Part shown: in pieces, positions 56,679 through 64,000 of the stretch
How positions within the stretch are numbered: the first letter of the stretch is position 1
How the letters are laid out: each line of letters starts with the position of its first letter
From: an uncultured Clostridia bacterium
GTDB taxonomy: Bacteria; Bacillota; Clostridia; TANB77; CAG-508
Reading direction: 5' to 3'
Assembly: GCA_934168355.1 (NCBI GenBank)
Contig: CAKPNI010000005.1
Coordinates: forward strand, 6,349-70,348
Length of the DNA: 64,000 bases
Made by a program: the position numbers and the translations under genes
The notes under the pieces: model-generated
Told to the model about the DNA's origin: nothing
Seen by the model: only the letters and a program-made list of their open reading frames with translations
Databases searched by the model: none

Positions 56679-58586
56679 ATGAAAATAACAGACTTAATAA
56701 ACAAAAATGCCATTGACCTAAATGTCCACATACAAACCAAAAAAGAGCTAATAAAAAAAGCAGTAGAGCTAATGGCGCAAAACGGAAACATAAAAGATTT
56801 AAATGAATATGAAAACCTAGTCCTAAAAAGAGAAGAAGAAGGCACAACAGGAATAGGAGAAGGAATAGCAATACCACATGGCAAAGGTGATTGTATAACA
56901 AAACCTGGGCTTGCGGCAATGGTAATTCCAGATGGTGCGGATTTTGATGCTTTAGATGGAAATAAAGTTAATTTATTATTTCTAATAGCGGCACCAGATA
57001 CGAAAGATAATGTCCATTTAGATGTTTTAAGCAGATTATCGACCCTTCTTATGGACGCAAGTTTTAGAGATGAATTATTAAATGCAAAATCTAAAGAAGA
57101 ATTTTTAAGAGTAATAGATGAAGCAGAAAATGCCAAATTAAATAAAAATGAAAATCAAAATAATGGCTATGAATTACTTGGAATTACAGGCTGCCCAACA
57201 GGAATTGCTCACACATATATGGCAGCTGAGGGGTTAGAAAATGCGGGAAAAGAAACAGGTCATCCAATAAAAGTAGAAACTCAAGGGCAATCTGGAGCTC
57301 AAAATGTTTTAACAGATGATGAAATAAAAAAAGCTAAAGCAATTATAATTGCAGCTGATATAAATGTGGATTTATCTAGATTTGATGGCAAAAAAGTTTT
57401 AAGAACAGGTGTTACAGATGGAATTCGTAGGCCAAAAGAATTAATAGAAAAGGCTTTAAATGATGATATACCTGTTTATCACCATACAAATTCTGAAGAT
57501 GGAGGAATAGAAAACGAAGATAAAGCTTCAGGTGGAAAAAACATCTATAAACACTTAATGAGTGGTGTTACACATATGTTACCATTTGTTGTAGGTGGAG
57601 GAATTTTAATTGCTATTGCATTCTTATTAGATGATTATTCTATAAATCCATCTAATTTTGGTATGAACACACCAGTTGCAGCATTTTTCAAAACAATTGG
57701 TGGCATGGCATTTGATTTTATGCTATTAATTTTATCTGGTTATATTGCTATGAGTATAGGAGATAGGCCGGGATTAGTTGTAGGTTTCGTAGGTGGTGCG
57801 ATTGCAAAAGCTGGAACAACGTTTACTTCACTTAGCAATCCAGAAGAGGTTTTAGTAAGTTCAGGATTTTTAGGAGCATTGCTCGCAGGTTTTATAGGTG
57901 GATATGTAATTTTACTTTTAAAGAAAGTATTTAGCTTTATGCCAAAAAGCTTGGAGGGAATTAGAACAATTTTAATTTATCCAGTTGCAGGTGTGCTTTT
58001 GATAGGGATTATTATGTTACTAATAAATCCATTTGTTGCAGCAATAAACACAGGATTAAATAATTTCTTATTCTCATTAAGTGGTGTAAACAAAGTTATT
58101 TTAGGAGCAATACTAGCAGGAATGATGTCTGTTGACTTAGGTGGACCTGTTAATAAAGCAGCATATACATTTGGTACAGGAATGCTTGCAGAAGGCCACT
58201 ATGAAATAATGGCAGCAGTTATGATAGGCGGAATGATTGCACCACTTGCTATTGCATTAATTGCAACATTTTTCCCTAAAAAACTTCCTAAAAAAGAAAG
58301 ACAGGCAGGACTTTTAAATTATGTTATGGGTCTATCGTTTATTTCCGAGGGAGCAATACCATTTGCATCTGCTGACCCCATTAGAGTTTTACCATCATGT
58401 GTTGTGGGATCAAGCGTAGCTGGAGCAATGTCTATGGCATTTAACTGTACTTTAATGGCTCCTCATGGCGGAATATTTGTACTTCCTCTTATTGGTAATT
58501 GGGGATGGTACTTGTTTTCTATAATTTTAGGTTCAATAGTTGCAATGGCAATTATGGCAGCTCTTAAGAAAAATGTATGGGAATAA
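56679..58586 (+). CDS. fruA: PTS fructose transporter EIIABC
   Basis: 635 aa from ATG 56679. Imports fructose with phosphorylation at C1. The EIIA domain carries His67 (IPHGKG), the EIIB domain Cys172 (GCPTGIAHTY), then a membrane EIIC domain (about residues 290-630, eight or more helices). The domain order A-B-C is normal for Gram-positive FruA. The 37 upstream in-frame codons are repeat sequence. Confidence 0.95.
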   Translation: MKITDLINKNAIDLNVHIQTKKELIKKAVELMAQNGNIKDLNEYENLVLKREEEGTTGIGEGIAIPHGKGDCITKPGLAAMVIPDGADFDALDGNKVNLLFLIAAPDTKDNVHLDVLSRLSTLLMDASFRDELLNAKSKEEFLRVIDEAENAKLNKNENQNNGYELLGITGCPTGIAHTYMAAEGLENAGKETGHPIKVETQGQSGAQNVLTDDEIKKAKAIIIAADINVDLSRFDGKKVLRTGVTDGIRRPKELIEKALNDDIPVYHHTNSEDGGIENEDKASGGKNIYKHLMSGVTHMLPFVVGGGILIAIAFLLDDYSINPSNFGMNTPVAAFFKTIGGMAFDFMLLILSGYIAMSIGDRPGLVVGFVGGAIAKAGTTFTSLSNPEEVLVSSGFLGALLAGFIGGYVILLLKKVFSFMPKSLEGIRTILIYPVAGVLLIGIIMLLINPFVAAINTGLNNFLFSLSGVNKVILGAILAGMMSVDLGGPVNKAAYTFGTGMLAEGHYEIMAAVMIGGMIAPLAIALIATFFPKKLPKKERQAGLLNYVMGLSFISEGAIPFASADPIRVLPSCVVGSSVAGAMSMAFNCTLMAPHGGIFVLPLIGNWGWYLFSIILGSIVAMAIMAALKKNVWE

Positions 58587-58642
58587 TTTTATAAAAGATT
58601 GCTAACGATCAATTTGCTATATAGAATAAAGGAGTGAATATT

Positions 58643-58906
58643 TTGGTAAAAGATACAATTGTAATAGAAAATGAAACAGGTCTTCATGCAAGACCTGCAA
58701 CAGAAATTTCAAAAGAAGCTATGAAATATAAATGTGATATAAAATTTATTGTAAATGGAAAAACGGTAAATGCCAAATCTCCACTTATGATTATGGCAGC
58801 AGGGATAAAAACTAAAACTGAAATGGAGATAATATGTGATGGAGAAGATGAAAATGAAGCTTTAGAAAGTTTAAAAACTGTAATTAAAAATCAAATTGAT
58901 AAATAA
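58643..58906 (+). CDS. ptsH: Phosphocarrier protein HPr
   Basis: 87 aa from TTG 58643. With this start the phosphorylated His falls at exactly residue 15 (TGLHARPA) and the regulatory Ser at 46 (AKSPLM), the canonical numbering; the in-frame GTG at 58634 is part of AAAGGAGTG. Ser46 implies HPr kinase control and CcpA-type catabolite regulation elsewhere in the genome. Confidence 0.95.
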   Translation: MVKDTIVIENETGLHARPATEISKEAMKYKCDIKFIVNGKTVNAKSPLMIMAAGIKTKTEMEIICDGEDENEALESLKTVIKNQIDK

Positions 58907-58920
58907 AGGAGCTTAAAAAT

Positions 58921-60624
58921 ATGCTTAAAGGAATGGGAATTTCTGATGGAATTGGAATAGGAAAAGTCATCATATTAAATGATGAGGATATTAAACCTGA
59001 AAAAATTAGAACAGATGATATAGAACAAGAAAAAAAGATTTTTATGTCTGCAATACAAAGTGTGAAAAATGAAACTGAGGAACTTATAAAAAATTTAAAT
59101 GGGACAGAAAAAGACATAATGGAAGCATATCTTATGATTTTACAAGATGATACTTTAGTTCAAGAAATAGTGCAAATTATTAAGCAAGAAAAGTGTAATG
59201 CTGCATATGGGGCTGATGCAGGTTTTAATAAAATTATTCAGATGTTTGAGCAAATGGATGACCCATATATGGCTGCTAGAAGTCGTGATATTGCAGATAT
59301 GAAAAGAAAAGTTTTATCCAAAATTTTAAATATAAAAGAAATAAATTTGTCAAATTTGCCGGTTAATACAATTTTAGTTGCAAAAGAGCTTTCAACTTCT
59401 AATACTGCAAAGTTAGATTTAAAAAATATAGAGGGAATTATAACAGAAATTGGTGGCGAAAATTCTCATACCGCAATTATGGCAAGAACTCACAGAATTC
59501 CAGCAATTGTTGGAATTAAAAATGTGACTAATTTAATAAATGAGGAAGATATAATTGCTATAAATGGTAAAACAGGCGAAATATTTATAAATCCATCAGA
59601 AAATGAGAAAGTAAACCTTAGAAAAATAAAAGAAAAATCTTATGATATGAAAAAAGAGTTAGAAGGATACAAAAACCTACCATCAATAACAAAAGATGGA
59701 CATGAAGTAGAACTAATGGCAAATATAGGGGATGTAAATGACATTAATATTGTAATAGAAAATACAGCAGAGGGTGTGGGCCTTTTTAGAAGCGAATTTT
59801 TATATATGAATTCAGATGATTTCCCAACAGAAAATGAGCAATTTGAAGCATATAAAAAGGTTACTGAAAGTATGCCAAATAAAAAAATTGTAATAAGGAC
59901 TTTGGATATTGGTGGTGATAAGAATTTAAAATATATGAAGCTTCCACAAGAGGAAAACCCATTTCTAGGATATAGAGCAATCAGGATTTATTTAGATAAT
60001 ATTGCATTATTTAAAGTTCAATTAAGAGCAATTTTAAGAGCAAGCCATTTTGGGAATTTAGCAATAATGTTTCCTATGATTGCTTCTGTAAAGGAATTAG
60101 TTGATGCTAAAAAAGTCGTGGAAGATGTTAAAAAAGAGCTTAAAGGAAAAAATATTCCATTTAATAATGATATTGAAATAGGTATTATGATAGAAATTCC
60201 ATCTGCTGCTATTATGGCAGATGAACTTGCAAAAGAATGTGATTTCTTTAGCATTGGAACTAATGATTTAATTCAATATACTTTAGCGGTTGAAAGAGGA
60301 AATGAAAAGGTGGCAAGTCTTTATACTCATTTTCATCCTGCGGTTATTAGGTTAATTAAGTATGTAATTGACGCAGCTCACAATAATGGAATTATATGCG
60401 GGATGTGCGGAGAAGCTGCTGGTGATAGTTTATATATTCCTTTGCTTGTGGGAATGGGATTAGATGATTTTTCTATGAATGCTAATAAGATTTTGGAGAG
60501 TAGAAGGCTGATTAGAAATTTAAATTACAATGAATGTAAGGAGCTGGCAGACGAAGTTTTAATGATGGTACACAGGGAAAAAATTAAGGAAAAATTGAAG
60601 AATTTTCAAAAAGAATTGATTTAA
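58921..60624 (+). CDS. ptsI: PTS enzyme I
   Basis: 567 aa. Transfers phosphate from PEP to HPr. The active His is about residue 183 (GGENSHTAIMART); the PEP-binding barrel contains LFRSEFLYM and the Cys of GMCGEAA. It is unusual but not rare for ptsHI to follow a sugar-specific operon; here it makes the fructose system self-contained. Ribosome binding site AAAGGAG, 14 bp after ptsH. Confidence 0.97.
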   Translation: MLKGMGISDGIGIGKVIILNDEDIKPEKIRTDDIEQEKKIFMSAIQSVKNETEELIKNLNGTEKDIMEAYLMILQDDTLVQEIVQIIKQEKCNAAYGADAGFNKIIQMFEQMDDPYMAARSRDIADMKRKVLSKILNIKEINLSNLPVNTILVAKELSTSNTAKLDLKNIEGIITEIGGENSHTAIMARTHRIPAIVGIKNVTNLINEEDIIAINGKTGEIFINPSENEKVNLRKIKEKSYDMKKELEGYKNLPSITKDGHEVELMANIGDVNDINIVIENTAEGVGLFRSEFLYMNSDDFPTENEQFEAYKKVTESMPNKKIVIRTLDIGGDKNLKYMKLPQEENPFLGYRAIRIYLDNIALFKVQLRAILRASHFGNLAIMFPMIASVKELVDAKKVVEDVKKELKGKNIPFNNDIEIGIMIEIPSAAIMADELAKECDFFSIGTNDLIQYTLAVERGNEKVASLYTHFHPAVIRLIKYVIDAAHNNGIICGMCGEAAGDSLYIPLLVGMGLDDFSMNANKILESRRLIRNLNYNECKELADEVLMMVHREKIKEKLKNFQKELI

Positions 60625-60644
60625 TTGACATAAAGTGATATAAT
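60616..60644 (+). promoter_or_regulatory. Promoter of the foreign repeat-protein gene
   Basis: TTGATT, 17-bp spacer, TATAAT, overlapping the end of ptsI. Confidence 0.7.
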
Positions 60645-60717
60645 TAACACATTGCAAAAGATAATACTCAATTGCTAAGCTCCGTTTTAACAACTAATAA
60701 AGAAGGGAGAATAAAAC

Positions 60718-61971
60718 ATGAAAAAAGTGGATGTAAACGAACTTCGGAAGGTGGCTGTTGAATACAGATCTGATGTAGACGCTTTAACCGTGGTAAATCA
60801 GGCAAGAGAATTATACAAGGCTATCAAACTGTTTGGAATTGAAAATGTAACCACAACATATTGGAAAGAAGACTTTATCGATATGGAAAAAAGTGGACAT
60901 GACATTTCCACAAGAGTTAGAGCTCTTGCAGCTATTATGATGATGCATGAGCTCCAGATGAATGACAGTGCAACAAGTGTTGACAGGTTAGAAAAACACT
61001 TTGGTGATATTTCCATTGAGGCAAGTATTGGTTATAGATTTGGAAACAAAAAAATTAATTTAACCAGTAAGTCAAACGAAATAATCATTAAAGAGTATCT
61101 CGGGGACAAGCAAATTTCTTTGAAGGAAAAAAAGAATAGAGTGTGGATAAAGTCACTTTATGATTTAATAGTACTTCAAAAAGATGACATAGATCTGTGG
61201 CATTTGTGGACCGAGTGCGAAAAACTTTATCAAACGGTTGTTGCAGTCGGCTTAAAAAACACAACCTGTTGGATCAGATGTGAGAACCTTAAAGAGCTCT
61301 CATTTACAGGAAGTGAAATCCCAGAAAGAATTCGGGCTTTTTGCTTATTCGTTATGGTTCATATGTACCGAATGAATGATGATGAAGCTTATATGCAGAT
61401 GTTATCTGAAAGATTTGAATTAAGAGCAGTTGCAAAAGTCATTTTGGGAGATACTGATATATTTAAGGATAAATCAGATAACCTTAAATGTATTTCGCTA
61501 AAGCAAATTGCAGGAAGATATTTGAAAAAGAGAGAGGCTGGAGAATGGCATGAAAGTCCTATTACTTTACAACTTCCATTTGATGCAATTGAAACACAGC
61601 GCTTTGATACAGAGAGCGAGACAATGGTAGAATTACTATGGACGGCATTGGATGCGCTTTATAAGACAACTAAGATTATTGGCATTGACAATGTTAATGT
61701 TAGATATGTTGATGATAATAAAAAAATGGTTGTACAAAGCGGAAGAAATGTACCGGAAAAAATTCGAGCTTTTAGCGAGGAAGCTGTCATTTATATGTAT
61801 AGAATGAATGACAGTGATGCAAGTAGAGCAAGGCTTGAAACACATTTTGCTTTAAGTGCATCAAGCAAGGTTATCCTAGGACACACTAATGTTATTAGTT
61901 GTTCCAAAAGTATGCCATGTATCAGTTTCAAAAAACTTATAGAAAGATATTTTGAAAATAGTTCTCGGTAA
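60718..61971 (+). CDS. Three-repeat protein of unknown function, probably horizontally acquired
   Basis: 417 aa built of three related blocks of about 100-140 residues (about 22-118, 160-275 and 300-417). Shared core: ELYKA..(I/V)G(I/L)(E/K/D)N..., then (I/V)P(E)(K/R)IRAF, then YRMND..A....E.HF.L.A..KVILG(D/H)T. No motif points to a known enzyme. G+C and codon use differ from the neighbours. Three in-frame CGG codons appear to encode Arg (60745, 61333, 61966), the last just before the stop. Its own promoter and an AGAAGGGAG ribosome binding site make it monocistronic. Confidence 0.7.
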   Translation: MKKVDVNELRKVAVEYRSDVDALTVVNQARELYKAIKLFGIENVTTTYWKEDFIDMEKSGHDISTRVRALAAIMMMHELQMNDSATSVDRLEKHFGDISIEASIGYRFGNKKINLTSKSNEIIIKEYLGDKQISLKEKKNRVWIKSLYDLIVLQKDDIDLWHLWTECEKLYQTVVAVGLKNTTCWIRCENLKELSFTGSEIPERIRAFCLFVMVHMYRMNDDEAYMQMLSERFELRAVAKVILGDTDIFKDKSDNLKCISLKQIAGRYLKKREAGEWHESPITLQLPFDAIETQRFDTESETMVELLWTALDALYKTTKIIGIDNVNVRYVDDNKKMVVQSGRNVPEKIRAFSEEAVIYMYRMNDSDASRARLETHFALSASSKVILGHTNVISCSKSMPCISFKKLIERYFENSSR

Positions 61972-62006
61972 ACGATTTGTAACTTATCAATCAAAAACGG
62001 AGCAAA

Positions 62007-62030
62007 GGGTATCAGCTTATACTGATACCC
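62007..62030. terminator. Hairpin between convergent genes
   Basis: GGGTATCAG / CTGATACCC, 6-nt loop; A/T-rich flanks on both sides. Confidence 0.75.
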
Positions 62031-62035
62031 TAAAA

Positions 62036-62749
62036 TTAATTATTTTCAACAAACAAAGCTTTAGCCACCCAGGGCAAAATCTCATCAAAACTATACCAAC
62101 CAGAACTCTTACTAGAATTTTCAAGGCCATTAGGATTCGAAACATAAACCAAATCTTCATCAGTAGCAAGTAAAGCCATATAATGAGAAGCGGTTGTCCA
62201 ACGATTATCATTAGGTTTATTCCAAACACAAATTAAGATAGGCCTATTACTTTTCAAATGTTTTACAAAAACATCTTTAGATAAATGAGAACTATCATAA
62301 TAAAAGTCAGTATTTTTGATTCCGAAAGTATCAGATAATTCAATAGAAATTTTATCATTATTAAGAACAGGATAATATTTTTTTCGCAGTTTTTCAGGAG
62401 AATAATTTTTGTTATACCCACTAAGAATTATGGAAATTGCAGTAATTCCGCAACCATTTTCTTCCATTGTACCACCCCAATATTTATGTGAAGACCAAGA
62501 AGCAGAGCCATTTTGTTTATATTCTTTATATGTTTTTTGATTTACATCAACAGTTGTAAATGTCGTAAAATATCCATCTTTTCCATTAACTTTTTGTTGA
62601 CCAATTCCTTTATAATTTTCGTTTTTATCAAGTTTTATTACAGAATATTTACCATTATCTATATCTGATGACGCAGTATAAAAATCTTTAAAATAAATAA
62701 TTCCAACTAATATTAATATAACTAATAGTGTTTTCTTTCTTTTTTTCAT
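62036..62749 (-). CDS. Exported C39-like cysteine peptidase domain protein
   Basis: 237 aa from ATG 62749 (GAGG on the minus strand; the ATG at 62767 is poorly spaced). One N-terminal membrane segment, then a papain-like C39_2-type domain: the Cys in NGCGITAISI, the His in ASHYMALL and a polar residue in VYVSNPNG complete the likely triad. Probably acts at the cell surface on peptides or wall material; substrate unknown. WalR-like boxes lie upstream at 62860. Confidence 0.8.
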   Translation of the reverse strand: MKKRKKTLLVILILVGIIYFKDFYTASSDIDNGKYSVIKLDKNENYKGIGQQKVNGKDGYFTTFTTVDVNQKTYKEYKQNGSASWSSHKYWGGTMEENGCGITAISIILSGYNKNYSPEKLRKKYYPVLNNDKISIELSDTFGIKNTDFYYDSSHLSKDVFVKHLKSNRPILICVWNKPNDNRWTTASHYMALLATDEDLVYVSNPNGLENSSKSSGWYSFDEILPWVAKALFVENN

Positions 62750-62859
62750 CCAAAATCCTCTTTTCATTTTTATTTATTTGTATTATACTAATAACGTAAA
62801 ATTAAGGCTTTAAGAAAATATAAATAAAAATTAAATTTTTTATTAAGAAAAAACAAAAA

Positions 62860-62887
62860 TGTAATAATTCTGTAACACAAATGTAAC
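62860..62887 (+). promoter_or_regulatory. Three-fold WalR-box-like array
   Basis: TGTAAT 62860, TGTAAC 62871 and TGTAAC 62882, exact 11-bp period, in the divergent region between the C39-like gene and nrdD. Confidence 0.6.
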
Positions 62888-62934
62888 AATACTTTTAACC
62901 TTACAGGCGAAATAAATATAAAAAATCTCAACAA

Positions 62935-62958
62935 AAACTGTTGCAATTGCAACAGTTT
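62935..62958. promoter_or_regulatory. 24-bp perfect palindromic operator before nrdD
   Basis: Halves AAACTGTTGCAA / TTGCAACAGTTT. The core matches 31866-31881. It is centred about 31 bp before the TATAAT at 62975-62980, so roughly -40 from the expected start and covering the -35 region, the class II activator position for Crp/Fnr proteins. Confidence 0.75.
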
Positions 62959-62974
62959 ATTTTCGTTTTAGTGT

Positions 62975-62980
62975 TATAAT
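62975..62980 (+). promoter_or_regulatory. nrdD -10 box
   Basis: TATAAT; the expected -35 position holds ACAGTT, not consensus, consistent with activator dependence. Confidence 0.65.
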
Positions 62981-63011
62981 TCATTCCATCACAAAGAGGA
63001 GGAAATGAAAA

Positions 63012-64000
63012 ATGAAGATAATAAAAAGAGATGGAACAATAGTAGAATACAACCCAGAAAAAATCAAAAATGCAATAAAAAAAGCAAATAACGACGTTGG
63101 TAGAAAAGAAAAAGCTACCAATGAAGAGATTGAAGAAATAATAAAATATATAGAAGAATTAAACAAAAGAAGAATATTAGTAGAAGATATTCAAGACATA
63201 ATAGAACAAAAATTGATGGAAATAGGTAGATATGAACTAGCAAAGCAATATATAACATATCGCTATACAAGAGAATTAGTAAGAAAAGCAAATACAACAG
63301 ACCAATCAATAAAAGAACTAATAGATGGAGAAAGTGAATACTGGAACACAGAAAATTCAAACAAAAATGCAAAAATAGTAACAACACAAAGAGACTATTT
63401 AGCAGGAATAACAAGTACAGATATAACAAGAAGATTCTTACTTCCAGAAGACATAGTAAAAGCACATGACGAAGGAATAATTCATTTCCATGATGCAGAT
63501 TATTTTGCACAAAATGCATTACATAACTGTGATTTAATAAACCTAGAAGACATGCTACAAAATGGAACAATAGTAAATGGAGTTATGATAGAAAAACCAC
63601 ATAAATTTTTAACAGCAATGACAATAGCAACACAAATAATAACAGCTGTAACATCAAGCCAATATGGTGGAGCAACAGTAACAATGACACATTTAGCACC
63701 ATTTGTAAGAGATAGCTACAAATATTACTTAGAAAAATACAAAGCAAGAGGATTATCAAATCAAACTTCAGAAAAATATGCAAAAGAAGACCTAGCAAAA
63801 GAAGTAAAAGATGGAGTACAAACATTCCAATATCAAATAAATTCAATGACAACAACAAATGGACAATCACCATTTTTAAGTGTATGTTTCTATTTAGGAG
63901 AAACAAAAGAATACAAAGAAGAGTTAGCAATGATAATAGAAGAATTCTTAAATCAAAGAATTCAAGGAATGAAAAATGAAAAAGGGGTATATATTACACC
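63012..64000 (+). CDS. nrdD: Anaerobic ribonucleoside-triphosphate reductase, N-terminal part (runs off window)
   Basis: The frame is open from ATG 63012 (AGAGGAGG) to the window edge, 329 visible codons. The ATP-cone (KIIKRDGTIVEYNPEKI, about residues 2-90) controls activity by ATP/dATP; the barrel starts with QRDYLAG, FHDADYF and HNCDLINLEDML, where the Cys is one of the class III active-site pair. It reduces ribonucleoside triphosphates under anaerobic conditions once its glycyl radical has been made by NrdG. The glycyl-radical loop would lie beyond the window. Confidence 0.95.
   Translation, partial: MKIIKRDGTIVEYNPEKIKNAIKKANNDVGRKEKATNEEIEEIIKYIEELNKRRILVEDIQDIIEQKLMEIGRYELAKQYITYRYTRELVRKANTTDQSIKELIDGESEYWNTENSNKNAKIVTTQRDYLAGITSTDITRRFLLPEDIVKAHDEGIIHFHDADYFAQNALHNCDLINLEDMLQNGTIVNGVMIEKPHKFLTAMTIATQIITAVTSSQYGGATVTMTHLAPFVRDSYKYYLEKYKARGLSNQTSEKYAKEDLAKEVKDGVQTFQYQINSMTTTNGQSPFLSVCFYLGETKEYKEELAMIIEEFLNQRIQGMKNEKGVYIT

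Noticed and set aside
60625..60644. TTGACA at 60625 paired with TATAAT at 60639
   Set aside because: The spacer is only 8 bp; TTGATT at 60616 gives 17 bp.
61952..62173. Short plus-strand ORF after the three-repeat gene
   Set aside because: It overlaps the end of one gene and the terminator and runs antisense to the C39-like gene; no ribosome binding site.

Overview
The window is a gene-dense, AT-rich stretch (roughly 30% GC by eye) from an anaerobic low-GC Bacillota, probably an uncultured clostridial gut lineage. The evidence is the V-type ATPase operon, SUF genes with SufU, class III ribonucleotide reductase, lactate dehydrogenase, fructose PTS, DisA and AGGAGG-type ribosome binding sites. 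Species cannot be assigned from the sequence alone.

Layout. 1-7.7 kb: end of a class A penicillin-binding protein, cysS, a MntA/HepT toxin-antitoxin pair, trpS, argS, ldh and a small membrane protein. 7.7-10.8 kb: tRNA-Thr, ychF, two cell-surface proteins. 10.8-19.4 kb: a nine-gene V-type ATPase operon. 19.4-23 kb: two large surface proteins with type IV prepilin-like heads. 23-31 kb: acyl-CoA synthetase, a damaged prs, a foreign P-loop gene, pgi, thioesterase, disA, cyclophilin. 31-35.7 kb: a Crp/Fnr regulator divergent from a truncated NrdD paralogue, pfkA, ttcA. 35.8-41.3 kb: amylase, acyltransferase, der, HipA-like pair. 41.3-47.9 kb: a Cys-bearing DtxR-family regulator, sufCBDSU and mnmA. 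48-53.5 kb: AAA/PD-(D/E)XK protein, a glycolipid-type glycosyltransferase pair, two membrane proteins. 53.7-55.6 kb: a prepilin-headed RCC1-repeat protein. 55.6-60.6 kb: fruK-fruA-ptsH-ptsI. 60.7-64 kb: a foreign three-repeat protein, a C39-like peptidase and the start of nrdD.

Main discovery. Five genes (ntpI, ntpE, a crp-like gene, sufS and a prepilin/RCC1 gene) are each broken by an apparent +1 frameshift, and all five breaks fall exactly on an in-frame CGG codon. Skipping the C and continuing at GGN (Gly) restores the protein, in four cases into clear family homology. In a by-eye scan of the other native genes I found no in-frame CGG, although CGG occurs often out of frame. In-frame CGG otherwise occurs only in two compositionally foreign genes. 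This suggests that CGG is unassigned for Arg in this lineage and that CGGN is decoded as a single Gly, by a four-base tRNA or an equivalent +1 event.

Other system-level signals are: (i) about 13 intergenic palindromic REP-like elements, mostly just upstream of ribosome binding sites, which create spurious N-terminal extensions in naive gene calls; (ii) six arrays of TGTAAY-type hexamers at an exact 11-bp period that match the WalR box and mostly lie before envelope genes; (iii) a shared TGTTGCA/TGCAACA operator at both nrdD-family loci, one of which adjoins the Crp-like gene.
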